In this document: in pieces, positions 8,377 to 16,977 of the stretch
Position numbering within the stretch: position 1 is the first letter of the stretch
How the letters are laid out: each line of letters begins with the position of its first letter
Assembly (NCBI RefSeq): GCF_900110165.1
Contig: NZ_FOCQ01000010.1
Span: forward strand, 78,073 to 142,072
DNA: 64,000 bases
Source of the DNA: Lihuaxuella thermophila
GTDB lineage: Bacteria > Bacillota > Bacilli > Thermoactinomycetales > Thermoactinomycetaceae
Reading direction: 5' to 3'
The notes under the pieces: generated by a model
Seen by the model: only the letters and a program-made list of their open reading frames with translations
Told to the model about the DNA's origin: nothing
Database searches by the model: none
Translations under genes and position numbers: made by a program

Positions 8377-10014
8377 TTGTTGCCAACCAGATGGAAAGCG
8401 GCTGTCGGGCTTGTCGTTGTATTTACCTTCCTGCTGTCTGCATGCATGTCTCAGGCAGCGACGGATAAAAGCGGTTTAAGTGATGAACAAGTCTTGCGGC
8501 TGACGGAAACCAATCAAATATCCAGTTTGGATAGTGCCAAATACGTAGATATTGTCTCCTGGAACGTCTTGTACAATGTGAATGAAGGCCTCATGCGCCT
8601 GGGAAAAGAAAATAAGCCTGTGTACGGAATCGCCGAAGAGGTGAAAATCAGCCCGGACAAAAAGGTTTATACATTCAAATTGCGCGAGGAAGCCATGTGG
8701 AGCGACGGGGAACCGGTGACCGCCCATGATTTTGAATATGCCTGGAAACGGGCGTTAGACCCGAAGACAAAATCGGAGTATGCTTATATCTTATATTCGA
8801 TCGTAGGGGCGGAAGAGTATAACAAAGGGAAGGGAAAAAAGGAAGGGGTCGGTGTGAAAGCGGTTGATGACCATACGCTGGTAGTCAGGCTGAAGAAGCC
8901 CCAACTCACTTTTTTAAGCTTGACGACACAATCGACTTATTTTCCCCAACGCAAGGATATTGTGGAAAAATACGGGGATGAGTACAGCAAGTCCCCGGAC
9001 AAAATGGTGTATAATGGTCCCTTCGTCATCCAATCCGTCACTCCGCAAAAAGTGGTCCTGAAAAAAAATGAAAACTACTGGGACGCCAACACGGTAACGT
9101 TAAACCGGGTGGAAATCATCGTTGCAGCAGATACGCCCAAAAGAATCAGTCTGTATAATTCCGGTCAAGCAGATACCGCCAAGCTGGATCAGGAGTTTGT
9201 TTCCGCGTATGTCCAGACTCCCGACTATCTCAACATGGAATTGGCTTCGTCTCAGTATATCTTGCTGAACCAAAGAAACAAGATTTTAAGAAATGACAAT
9301 ATCCGACGGGCGATCAGTCTGGCGATCGACCGCGAAGAAATTGCCAACCAGATATTGAAAGACGGCTCCAAACCGGCGGGTGCCCTTGTCCCTCCTGCGT
9401 TGTATGTGGACAATCAATCGTACCGCGAACTGGCCGGGGAAAAATTTGTCAAACGAGATGTGGAAAAAGCCCAAAGATACTTTCAACAGGGCTTGAAGGA
9501 ACTCGGATTATCCAAGCCGCCCACATCGCTGACCCTGCTCAGTTTTGATGACCATCGCAAATATGTGGCGCTCGCTGTGAAAAAACAGCTGCGCGAGGCA
9601 TTGGGGTTGGAAGTCAAACTGGATTCCGTCCCCCGAAAATTAAAAGTTCCCCGTGAGCTGAAAGGCGATTTCGATCTGACCATGTCCAGTTGGTTCGCCG
9701 ATTACAGCGACCCGATCGGCTTTTTGGAGATCTGGAAGTCCGACTCAGGCCTCAACTATATGAAATTCCAAAATCAGGAATTCGAACGGCTGCTTGAAAA
9801 AGCCGAGCTAACCACTGACCAGGATAAGAAGACATCTTATCTCGCTCAAGCGGAAAAACTGCTGGTGGGCGAAGATGGGGAAGCGGCCCTTGTCCCTCTT
9901 TATTACGAGACCAACTCATTTTTGCAAAGGCCGTATGTGAAAGACCTGTACCGCCACCCCTACGGAGCGGAATACGATCTGAAGTGGGCCTATATCAGCA
10001 AAAAGAAAAATTAA
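8377..10014 (+). CDS. OppA-like peptide ABC transporter substrate-binding lipoprotein
   Basis: A 545-residue extracytoplasmic solute-binding protein of family 5. The N-terminus is a lipoprotein signal with lipobox LLSAC, Cys about residue 23. Typical OppA features follow: an early NVNEGL segment, YTFKLREEAMWSDGEPVTAHDF at about 95-118, AYAWKRAL-like helices, and RRAISLAIDREEIANQIL in the second lobe. It should bind oligopeptides at the cell surface. The start is a TTG (8377 or 8380) behind a G-rich site. No permease or ATPase genes are adjacent, so it is an orphan receptor that would have to use an Opp system encoded elsewhere, or act in sensing. Confidence 0.92.
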   Translation: MLPTRWKAAVGLVVVFTFLLSACMSQAATDKSGLSDEQVLRLTETNQISSLDSAKYVDIVSWNVLYNVNEGLMRLGKENKPVYGIAEEVKISPDKKVYTFKLREEAMWSDGEPVTAHDFEYAWKRALDPKTKSEYAYILYSIVGAEEYNKGKGKKEGVGVKAVDDHTLVVRLKKPQLTFLSLTTQSTYFPQRKDIVEKYGDEYSKSPDKMVYNGPFVIQSVTPQKVVLKKNENYWDANTVTLNRVEIIVAADTPKRISLYNSGQADTAKLDQEFVSAYVQTPDYLNMELASSQYILLNQRNKILRNDNIRRAISLAIDREEIANQILKDGSKPAGALVPPALYVDNQSYRELAGEKFVKRDVEKAQRYFQQGLKELGLSKPPTSLTLLSFDDHRKYVALAVKKQLREALGLEVKLDSVPRKLKVPRELKGDFDLTMSSWFADYSDPIGFLEIWKSDSGLNYMKFQNQEFERLLEKAELTTDQDKKTSYLAQAEKLLVGEDGEAALVPLYYETNSFLQRPYVKDLYRHPYGAEYDLKWAYISKKKN

Positions 10015-10034
10015 CCCGAGTCGATCATTTCTCC

Positions 10035-10061
10035 GCACCTTTTCAGGTGCTGTTTTTTTTT
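10035..10061 (+). terminator. Terminator of the OppA-like gene
   Basis: GCACCT-TTTC-AGGTGC hairpin followed by a run of T. Confidence 0.85.
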
Positions 10062-10071
10062 GTCTGCAAGT

Positions 10072-10129
10072 TGTGGACAAAGTGTATAAGCTGTGAATAA
10101 CTTTGTGGATAACTCGATGCTGGGGATAA
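10072..10129. other. Cluster of DnaA-box-like nonamers
   Basis: Five nonamers close to TGTGGATAA (reverse complement of the DnaA box TTATCCACA) lie within 58 bases in one orientation: TGTGGACAA (10072), AGTGTATAA (10081), TGTGAATAA (10092), a perfect TGTGGATAA (10104) and TGGGGATAA (10121). No replication gene is nearby. I recall that B. subtilis has DnaA-box clusters outside oriC, one of them near gcp-ydiF, which is the matching location; I cannot verify this here. Confidence 0.6.
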
Positions 10130-10159
10130 CAAGCCAGATGATCGAGGCTATCAAGTAAG

Positions 10160-10428
10160 AGCTATTCTCATATCTCTAAAGGTTCTTTAAGAAATGCTAT
10201 CGAAAAGGGAGCATCCCGTTTTGATAAATCTATCTCGATACTCTCGCATCGAACTCCTAGAGATTGAATTTCACCGCGCAGTACATCTTGGCCACTTCGC
10301 TTCAGCCTGCCTATAAGTGAAAAAGATATCTGCTCCAAGACTTTCCAATTGACGACAGATCGCTGTTCCAATACTTGACTACGACTGACGCCAGTAACCA
10401 CCGCAATACGTTTCCTAAGATGAACACT
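10160..10428 (-). pseudogene. Decayed short-chain dehydrogenase/reductase fragment
   Basis: Reading the minus strand across frames recovers a recognisable SDR N-terminus: RIAVVTGVSRSQ in one frame, GIGTAICRQLESLGADIFF in the next (the Rossmann GxxxGIG is split by a one-base loss), then LRGEIQSLGVRCESIEID back in the first frame. At least two frameshifts are needed, no convincing start codon remains, and the C-terminal catalytic half is missing. This is a dead remnant of an SDR oxidoreductase. Confidence 0.75.
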
Positions 10429-10439
10429 ATGTTTCTAGA

Positions 10440-10730
10440 AAATCGACTGGTAAATTTAATATTATAGTACCTATTCTGTTACTTGGACTCTGCATAGCAT
10501 TAGTCCCACTAGGCGTCAAAGTGTTGCGCGACGGCCCGCTGCCATCACGCAAGGCAATAATCTGGGCCATTGCATTCGTAGCGGGAGAGATTGTATTTTA
10601 TTGTGCTTTCAATTCTCTTCCCGGAAATGATGCGACACTAATTATAGTTTCTTTGTTAGATTCTCCTTCTGGGACATCGCCCCAGCCATATGCCAAGGCA
10701 AACCGATCCCATAGGACAGTAAAAAATTAA
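10440..10730 (+). pseudogene. Possible membrane-protein gene fragment
   Basis: One frame reads through two hydrophobic segments (PILLLGLCIALVPLG and IIWAIAFVAGEIVFYCAF), linked by a short charged loop. There is no ribosome site and no start codon for the first segment, and the 3' end loses protein character. I take it as a remnant of an integral membrane protein of unknown family. The bases between 10731 and 10855 are AT-rich and hold nothing I recognise. Confidence 0.35.
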
Positions 10731-10884
10731 AAAGACACCTTATTGGGGTAGAACCACATGCTCATCAAGCTAAGTCAATATCGAAAAATACGAATGGATG
10801 ATATTGTTAAAAATATGTAAATATAATAAATAGTATTTTATTTTTTAAACAATTAAGCTACTTCCCGACCATACTTGCACAAAA

Positions 10885-11095
10885 ATATGCATTTTGTGAA
10901 GTTTGCCTGAACTGGACATGGAGAAAAGATGTCCGGCTGGTTGTCGAAGACCCTGGTGACACCATCGGCAAACGAGTATGCATGGACTGCATTCAAAAGC
11001 ATCAGATCCAAGTTCCCGACTGTGAATGGTCTTTGGCGTACGATTGCCATTGAGCGGATTCACGGGCGGTAGACTGGCTGGATGAAGATTGAGAT
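10885..11095 (+). pseudogene. Degraded copy of the two-CxxC small protein gene (copy 1)
   Basis: The reading frame YAFCEVCLNWTWRKDVRLVV... through RVCMDCIQKHQIQVPDCEW is nearly identical to the intact gene at 21543. The first part of the gene is unrecognisable, and an 11-base loss after the CEWSL codons shifts the frame and leads to an early stop. The DNA still matches the intact gene up to its end (GACTGGCTGGATGAAG). It lies directly upstream of the array 1 leader. Confidence 0.85.
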
Positions 11096-11212
11096 AAAAT
11101 GAAGCATTTGGGGACTGGCTATATTCTTCAAGCGATTGACAACTGTAATGAATAGAAGATGGTTTGGCTGTTACGGTTGGTAGGAAATGATGCAATAAGA
11201 CTCGCTACAAAG

Positions 11213-11312
11213 TCTGTGAACCTCCCGGGGATTTTGCAAGATCGGAGGTTCACAGATTTTTTATGCTTTTGATATAATGGAATTGTTTGATATTTGTGGT
11301 GTTCACATACGG
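11213..11312 (+). promoter_or_regulatory. CRISPR leader 1: terminator hairpin overlapping a promoter
   Basis: TCTGTGAACCTCC (11213-11225) and GGAGGTTCACAGA (11244-11256) form a perfect 13-bp stem followed by six T: a rho-independent terminator. The 3' arm contains TTCACA (11249-11254), which with TATAAT (11273-11278) and an 18-base spacer makes a promoter reading into array 1. The first repeat starts 35 bases after the -10 box. The arrangement is the same in all four leaders. Confidence 0.8.
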
Positions 11313-11676
11313 GTTTAGTTGTATCCATATTGGTATTGAAACGGCAAGGAAACGCGGATCCGAAGAAGACATTATCTGGTTTAGTTGTATCCATATTGGT
11401 ATTGAAACTGTGATCACCTCAATCTATATAAACAGACTTGCTGTTAAAGTTTAGTTGTATCCATATTGGTATTGAAACCAAAACTAACAGAAAAAGGCCG
11501 GGAATTAATTAGAGAGGGTTTAGTTGTATCCATATTGGTATTGAAACACTCTTAACAGAAATTTTTGCATCCCCCTGAGTTATGTTTAGTTGTATCCATA
11601 TTGGTATTGAAACTACACAACGCCGATCTTATCCGTCCAGTAGGCTTTGTTTAGTTGTATCCATATTGATTGAAAC
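11313..11676 (+). CRISPR. CRISPR array 1 (6 repeats, 5 spacers)
   Basis: The repeat is 30 nt, beginning GTTTAGTTGTATCC and ending GGTATTGAAAC. Repeats start at 11313, 11379, 11449, 11518, 11584 and 11649; the last is 28 nt because GT is lost, which marks the leader-distal end. Spacers are 35-40 nt. The ATTGAAAC end is the usual 5' handle of Cas6-processed crRNA in type I-B and III systems (family knowledge). No cas gene is seen in the window. Confidence 0.97.
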
Positions 11677-11766
11677 TTAGGGAAGATTGGTTTACAGGGC
11701 GCGGTTGACAGGGCGAAACGCTTTTCATAGCCCGCTAATCAATCGATCGTGAATGAAAAAGAATGA

Positions 11767-11810
11767 CACAAAAACCAAGGCAGGTGGCTCATTCCACCTG
11801 CCTTGGTTCG
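11767..11810 (-). terminator. Duplicated copy of the ABC-F terminator
   Basis: CAAGGCAGGTGG pairs with CCACCTGCCTTGG; on the minus strand the T-run follows. Duplicate of the hairpin at 22603. Confidence 0.65.
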
Positions 11811-11985
11811 TTTAGGCATCGGCCAGTTCCGCCCACTGGTCGGTTTTTTCAGCGAGGGTTTGTTCCAGCTTTTCCAGCTCCTTTTGCAAGTCGGCGCTCT
11901 TCAGGGGCCGAGAAGATTTCGGGATGGAACAATTCCTGTGAATGCGGGCGATGTCTGTTTCCAGCTTTTCAAAATCCTTTACCGA
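11811..11985 (-). pseudogene. 3' fragment of the ABC-F ATPase gene
   Basis: On the minus strand this encodes LKSADLQKELEKLEQTLAEKTDQWAELADA and stop, the same C-terminal end as the full ABC-F protein at 22646-24553 with one substitution (A for S). Upstream of that the frame is broken by a small deletion near 11908. Only the coiled-coil tail region is present. It was carried along with the array in a segmental duplication. From about 11986 to 12297 I see no gene or clear signal. Confidence 0.88.
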
Positions 11986-12297
11986 AGAAACGTAGCTTGT
12001 GCCAATTATACCGAATAAGGGGAATTTACTCAAAATCTATTCCGGGGTGTAATAGTTAAGGTGGGACGGGAATCAGGTAACTCCGAGATACATGCAAGAG
12101 TACATCTGGATCCGTCTTGCCTTGTGGAAGGGGTGCAACGGATGGGGCTCGGTGATTGATTGACGATTCCACCGGTCGCTGATAGAGTAATATCCGGGTC
12201 GGAATTTTTATAATTTTGATCGGCATCCGGCTTTTCGGTTGCAGATTTGTCCGGATGCCATTTCCTTGAATACAATTTGGTGATCGGGAGTTGAGGA

Positions 12298-14403
12298 ATG
12301 AAGACGATCAATTCATGGAAAGTAGAGATGTTGCTGATTTCAAGAAGCTTGTGGACTTGGCTTGTTTTTGTGGCTGCGGCGATAGTAGTGGTGATTCAAT
12401 ACCAGACTCACCTTGAGATGAACGACCCTGGCCGGGCGGTGACATCCACTGCGTTTATCGTCCTGGGTGGGCTCTTTGCCAGCATGATTCTGGGATTGAC
12501 CTTGGTTAGGAATGAACATGTGAGTTCTTCCTATGAACTTTTCCACGTGATCGACCGTGGCTATTTCGCGAAGATTTGGGGAAAATGGTTGGCATTGCTG
12601 ACTTGCGTCGTAACTTTTTCTGCAATCGCCGCCTTAATTTTGTTCTGCATGTATTTCATCTACAATGTCCCCTCCGTTTTTTATTCTCAAGCGGTTTTCT
12701 ATCTGTTGCTGTACTGGGTGATTCCGTTTCTTGTTGCGGGGATGGTCGGGATGGTCTCCGGACTGCTCATGAGGTCAAGACTCGTATTTGCCGTGCTGAC
12801 CGTGATCTGGCTTTTGACCGGACCACTCAATTATGACATTTTCAGCCAGTTTTTTTTTCTGGTTCCGTCCGTGGATCCGACTCCTCTGATGGACTTTTTG
12901 AATTTAGGTCAAACCAATCCATATGAGCCTTTTGATCCGATTTATGGGTTTCCAATGGAGATTCCCCGCTGGATCCAAAAGGGAATAATCGGATTGGGTG
13001 CTGCCGGTTTCTTTATTTTGACGGCCATAATCAAGTGCAAAGTGAAATTTACAATGCGATGGGCGATCGTGTTTGCCGTGATGGTGCTGTCTCTCACTTG
13101 GTTGTCCGCTGAATATGCAAAGGAATCTCAGGTGATTTACACCGGTAACCGGAAATACGGCGTTTTGGGTTATGACTGGCACTACTACAAAAAGCATCCA
13201 GTGCCAAGTATTCAGGATCAAGTGCCGTTTGACGTATCTTCCTATGATGTAAAATTAAACGTATATCGAAAACTGTCCGTCAATCTCGACATGGTTGTGG
13301 TTCCTCGTGAAAAAGGAAGAAAACTGGTGTTCACCCTTTATCGTGATCTGAAGGTCAAGAAGGTAACGTCAAACGGGAATTCACTGTCGTATCGCCAATC
13401 CGGGGATCAGATTGAAGTCCAACTTTCGACTCCAATCAACCTGGGTGAGTCCCTTCCGATCCACTTCGAGTATGAGGGTATCTCTTCACCGTTTTATTTC
13501 GCAAATGAACAAGCGGTGATGTTGCCTGGTTATTATGCATGGTTGCCGGTGCCGGGTGCACATCCGGTCATGAGGTATGAAGAGTCTCTGTTATTTCCCA
13601 ATGATCTTAGTCCCAAGGCTCCGGTCCATTACCGTTTGACCTATGAGGGGCCTGAACCGTTGTATTCCAATCTGAAGAAAACGGGAGAAAATCGGTTCGA
13701 AGATACGGTGGCCGGCGGCATTACGTTGGTGGGTGGAAAATATGTCACATCCCGAACGGTCAACGGAACAACCTTTGTATATCCGAAAAGCTTTTACAAA
13801 CTTGAATCTGAGCTGGAGGAAATGGAACGGAACTACCGTGGTGCCGTTCAATTGGTATCGAATGATTTATGGATCAGCAAGAAACAGGATTCGAAAATTC
13901 TGTTCTTGTTGTCACTTCAGGACGAAAGTGAAACCACTCATTTGTTATGGCATTCTGACAGATACGCAATCCTGAAAATCCAACAGTTTTTCAATGATGA
14001 TTCCCGCTTGTTGAAAGATCGGGCTTTTTTCATTCGGTTGACTGCTTCATCATTTGTCAAATCATCCCCCAGTGGGCAAGAAATTCAAAATTTGTTCTCA
14101 GACGCTTACCTGTATTGGGTGGAACAACGGGAGCCGGGCTGGGTGCAGGACGGTCGTTCCGGAATGAGTCAAGCCTTGGAAAGGAAGAGGAAAACTTTAG
14201 AAATGATGCAGGGAACTTTGGATCAAAAACAGTTGAACCAATTAAAGGAAGAGATCAGCATCTATGAAGATGTGATCAAGTATGTCAATGAGAAGAATAC
14301 GCGCGAGATCAGGGAATTTTTCAGGGATTTTCATTTCGCTTTAAACCAGCCAAAAACATTGACTTGGGATGAAGTCAGGAAGCTCATGAAAGAAGGAGAA
14401 TAA
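12298..14403 (+). CDS. ABC-2 type permease fused to an M1-peptidase-like ectodomain
   Basis: A 701-residue membrane protein. Residues 1-275 contain six or seven hydrophobic helices in the ABC-2 permease style. Residues about 290-700 form a soluble part: a beta-rich segment (SSYDVKLNVYRKLSVNLDMVV..., similar to the N-terminal sandwich of M1 aminopeptidases), then a helical region. The zinc motif HExxH is absent, so no peptidase activity is expected. Similar permease-M1 fusions occur in other bacteria; their role is poorly known. It forms a tight operon with the ATPase (one base apart) and a second permease, and it lies between arrays 1 and 2. Confidence 0.75.
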   Translation: MKTINSWKVEMLLISRSLWTWLVFVAAAIVVVIQYQTHLEMNDPGRAVTSTAFIVLGGLFASMILGLTLVRNEHVSSSYELFHVIDRGYFAKIWGKWLALLTCVVTFSAIAALILFCMYFIYNVPSVFYSQAVFYLLLYWVIPFLVAGMVGMVSGLLMRSRLVFAVLTVIWLLTGPLNYDIFSQFFFLVPSVDPTPLMDFLNLGQTNPYEPFDPIYGFPMEIPRWIQKGIIGLGAAGFFILTAIIKCKVKFTMRWAIVFAVMVLSLTWLSAEYAKESQVIYTGNRKYGVLGYDWHYYKKHPVPSIQDQVPFDVSSYDVKLNVYRKLSVNLDMVVVPREKGRKLVFTLYRDLKVKKVTSNGNSLSYRQSGDQIEVQLSTPINLGESLPIHFEYEGISSPFYFANEQAVMLPGYYAWLPVPGAHPVMRYEESLLFPNDLSPKAPVHYRLTYEGPEPLYSNLKKTGENRFEDTVAGGITLVGGKYVTSRTVNGTTFVYPKSFYKLESELEEMERNYRGAVQLVSNDLWISKKQDSKILFLLSLQDESETTHLLWHSDRYAILKIQQFFNDDSRLLKDRAFFIRLTASSFVKSSPSGQEIQNLFSDAYLYWVEQREPGWVQDGRSGMSQALERKRKTLEMMQGTLDQKQLNQLKEEISIYEDVIKYVNEKNTREIREFFRDFHFALNQPKTLTWDEVRKLMKEGE

Positions 14404-14404
14404 T

Positions 14405-15271
14405 ATGGATGTGTTAAGGATTTCCGGTTTGGTCAAAGATTATGGGAAACAACGGGCATTGAACCACGTCGATCTGGTGATTGAACCCGGTATGTTCGGG
14501 TTGTTGGGACCAAATGGAGCGGGAAAAACCACATTGATGCGCATTTTGACCACGTTGATTACACCGACCGAAGGAACTGTGCAGTATGGAGATTTAAATT
14601 GGAAGGATGCATCGAGTGTCAGGAAAATCATTGGCTACTTGCCTCAGAAATTTTCCGTTTACAAACAGATCAGAGTGGATGAGGCATTGAAACATATCGC
14701 TGTTCTGAAAGGAGTCGAAAAGATTGAAAATACGGTACAATCCGTATTGGACAAGGTGAATTTGACCGAACACGCCAGAAAGAAAATCGGTCAGTTGTCC
14801 GGGGGAATGCTTCGACGGGTCGGCATTGCCCAAGCGATCCTCGGCAATCCGAAGATCATTGTCGTGGATGAACCAACCGCTGGACTGGACCCCGAAGAGA
14901 GGATCCGGTTTCGAAAATTGCTTCGAAGTCTGGGGAAAGATTCCATCGTGATCATTTCCACGCATATTGTGGAAGACATCGAAACCACTTGTCAAAAAGT
15001 GGCCATTCTACATACCGGAAATGTGATCAAGGAAGGTTCGGCCGAAGAGATTGCCCGTGCAGCGGAGGGGAAAGTATGGGAAACCACCGTTTCCCAGGAC
15101 GAGTTTTATGACCTTGCTGACGAGTGGGAAGTACTTTCCAGTTACAAGAGAGAGGATCGGGTCGAAGCGAGAATCTTGTCCGATGTCCCTCCTCCTGATG
15201 CCAAGCCTGTCGCCGCCACTTTGGAAGATGGATATCTGTACCTGATGAAAAGCAGGGAGAAGGTAACGTGA
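14405..15271 (+). CDS. ABC transporter ATP-binding protein
   Basis: A 288-residue ABC ATPase of the ABC-2 exporter class. Walker A GPNGAGKTT is near residue 36, Q-loop YLPQKFSVYKQI near 78, signature LSGGMLRRVGIAQA near 135, Walker B IIVVDEPTAGLD near 155 and the switch His in ISTHIVEDIE. A C-terminal extension of about 70 residues follows. AAGGAG lies upstream of the ATG. It powers the permeases encoded on both sides, whose genes abut or overlap it. The substrate is unknown; lipids, peptides or antibiotics are typical for this class. Confidence 0.92.
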   Translation: MDVLRISGLVKDYGKQRALNHVDLVIEPGMFGLLGPNGAGKTTLMRILTTLITPTEGTVQYGDLNWKDASSVRKIIGYLPQKFSVYKQIRVDEALKHIAVLKGVEKIENTVQSVLDKVNLTEHARKKIGQLSGGMLRRVGIAQAILGNPKIIVVDEPTAGLDPEERIRFRKLLRSLGKDSIVIISTHIVEDIETTCQKVAILHTGNVIKEGSAEEIARAAEGKVWETTVSQDEFYDLADEWEVLSSYKREDRVEARILSDVPPPDAKPVAATLEDGYLYLMKSREKVT

Positions 15272-15909
15272 AAGGGAAAATCAATCTGGTGTTTGATTGG
15301 AAATCAATGGGATTCAACGCTTATGTGCCATTTTTGGCCGCATTTTTCATTCTCGGATATTCGTTTCTTGCAAAGAATGATGCATCGAGAATTATCCCTG
15401 CTCTTGAATTTTCTTTCCCCATTTTTGCAGCCTGGTGGAGTGTGTTTCTGTTTTATGATTTGCTGGAGGAACCGGGAAGCGAAACCATTTTTACATATCC
15501 GGTCTCCCGTTGGAGTCTCGGTATAACAAGAGTGTTGTCTTACTTTGCGTTATATTTGTTTCTGCTGTTTTTCCTGCTCTGGATCGTTGACGCTTTTGCA
15601 GCTCCGGGAATTTTTGCCCCGATGTATGTGCAACTGGCGATTCAGTCATTCTTTTATTGTACCCTGGGTTTTGTGTCGATGGCGGCCACATTGAATGCCG
15701 GATGGTCGCTTGTCATCGTAGTCATTTATTCGAGCACACAAATCCTGACACGAGGAGAACTGTTTCCATGGATAAACATTTATCTATTCAACCAGGATAT
15801 CCTTGACGTGGGCGATATGATCCCCATGCTCAGTTTGGCTGTTTTTTTCGGGATTTTGAATTTGGGCGTTGGCCAGTATTTGATCCATACATTGAAGAGG
15901 TTTCATTAG
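15268..15909 (+). CDS. ABC-2 type membrane permease subunit
   Basis: A 213-residue integral membrane protein with about six hydrophobic segments, starting at a GTG that overlaps the stop of the ATPase gene (GTGA). A GGGAGAAGG site precedes it. It has the ABC-2 permease look (an early F-L-A-A-F-F-I-L helix, then FAAWWSVFLFYDLLEE and EPGSETIFTYPVSRW, where PVSR resembles the coupling-helix region). Together with the large permease-ectodomain protein and the ATPase it forms one three-gene exporter. Substrate unknown. Confidence 0.8.
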   Translation: MKGKINLVFDWKSMGFNAYVPFLAAFFILGYSFLAKNDASRIIPALEFSFPIFAAWWSVFLFYDLLEEPGSETIFTYPVSRWSLGITRVLSYFALYLFLLFFLLWIVDAFAAPGIFAPMYVQLAIQSFFYCTLGFVSMAATLNAGWSLVIVVIYSSTQILTRGELFPWINIYLFNQDILDVGDMIPMLSLAVFFGILNLGVGQYLIHTLKRFH

Positions 15910-15938
15910 GGAAAGAATGGTGAGGTCAAACCACTCTT

Positions 15939-15975
15939 GCGGTAGAGAGCCAGCCAGAAAAGAGTGACTGGCTCT
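15939..15975 (+). terminator. Possible terminator hairpin after the ABC exporter operon
   Basis: AGAGCCAG and CTGGCTCT pair across a 16-base loop, 30 bases after the stop codon. There is no T-run, so its role as a terminator is uncertain. Confidence 0.35.
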
Positions 15976-16109
15976 GTCCAAGGGATATAGCTTGAACGGT
16001 TGTACCAGTACCTTTCACATGAAGTCAATCATCATTTCTTTAGTTCCATTTTATTTTCCTTCAGGATGCAGAATCTTGCCAACCTCTTACCTGGTGCACT
16101 TCTTCCAGA

Positions 16110-16418
16110 CAAGATCGAGCGCGAGTTAAAGCGGACCATCATGAACCATCCCCAACCCTGGCCTTACCGAAAACTACGCATTTTGTGAAGTTTGCATGAA
16201 ACTGGACATGGAGAAAAGATGTCCGGCTGATTGTCTAAGGCCCCGGTGACATCATCGACAAACGAGTGTGCAACGACTGCATTCAAAAGCATCAGATCCA
16301 AGTTCCCGACTGTGAATGGTCTTTGGAGTTAGAAGCGCGTACGATTGCGATTGTGCGGATTCGCGGACGGCGGGCAGACTGGCTGGATGAAGGCTGGATG
16401 AAGATTGAGATAAAATGA
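16110..16418 (+). pseudogene. Degraded copy of the two-CxxC small protein gene (copy 2)
   Basis: DNA from GACAAGATCGAGCGCGAGTT to GGATGAAGATTGAG closely matches the intact gene at 21543. It has an inserted G in the codons for HPQP and an inserted A after the first CxxC, and a TAA appears soon after. A short tandem duplication of GGCTGGATGAA is seen near the 3' end. It precedes the array 2 leader, as copy 1 does for array 1. Bases 15910-16109 hold the hairpin at 15939 and nothing else I recognise. Confidence 0.85.
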
Positions 16419-16533
16419 AGCATTCGGGGAACCGGCTATATTCTTCAAGCGATTGACAACTATAATGAATAGAAGATGATTTGGCTGTTACGGTTGGTAG
16501 GGAATGATGCGATAAGTAAGACTTGCTACAAAG

Positions 16534-16633
16534 TCTGTGAACCTCCCGGGGATTTTGCAAGATTGGAGGTTCACAGATTTTTTTGTCTTTTGATATAATG
16601 AAATTACTTGATATTCATCGTGTTCACATACGG
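16534..16633 (+). promoter_or_regulatory. CRISPR leader 2: terminator hairpin overlapping a promoter
   Basis: Stem arms 16534-16546 and 16565-16577 with seven T after; TTCACA (16570-16575), 18-base spacer, TATAAT (16594-16599). Same layout as leader 1, including about 100 bases of shared sequence between the CxxC pseudogene and the hairpin. Confidence 0.8.
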
Positions 16634-16847
16634 GTTTAGTTGTATCCATATTGGTATTGAAACGACAACAAACCGGATCGCCAGCTATAAGTATAGGTGT
16701 TTAGTTGTATCCATATTGGTATTGAAACTTCACTTGGATTTCCCGACGGGAAAAAACAACTGAGTTTAGTTGTATCCATATTGGTATTGAAACAAAACTC
16801 AGAGAATCGTTAGGACTATCCCAACAACAGTTTAGTTGTATCCATAT
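16634..16847 (+). CRISPR. CRISPR array 2 (3 full repeats and one truncated)
   Basis: Full repeats start at 16634, 16699 and 16764; a fourth begins at 16830 but stops after 18 nt, at CATAT. Spacers are 35-36 nt. The truncated final repeat suggests the distal part of the array was deleted or replaced. Confidence 0.95.
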
Positions 16848-16977
16848 ACGTGAAAGTGATGGGAATCACGCAACGATTACAATGGGCTAAAAAATAAAAA
16901 AGAAGGGAATAACCTCCCTTTATTTTGGCGGTTTAACTGCGTATAAGGTGTAGAACCAGCATACAGCCGCTGAGGGA

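Larger units (their letters stand above)
10860..11985. repeat. Duplicated unit, copy A (CxxC gene, leader, array 1, ABC-F 3' end)
   Basis: This stretch matches about 21620-22830 in order and orientation: a small two-CxxC gene, the CRISPR leader, an array, an approximately 80-base linker (from GGTTTACA through CTTTTCATAGCCCGC), a terminator and the last roughly 200 bases of the ABC-F gene on the minus strand. The ABC-F copy stops being similar near 11985. The copies differ by many point changes and indels, so the duplication is not recent. Confidence 0.85.

Noticed and set aside
10021..10140. The DnaA-box cluster as a plasmid or chromosomal origin
   Set aside because: No dnaA, dnaN, rep or AT-rich unwinding element lies beside it; a DnaA-titrating site is more plausible.
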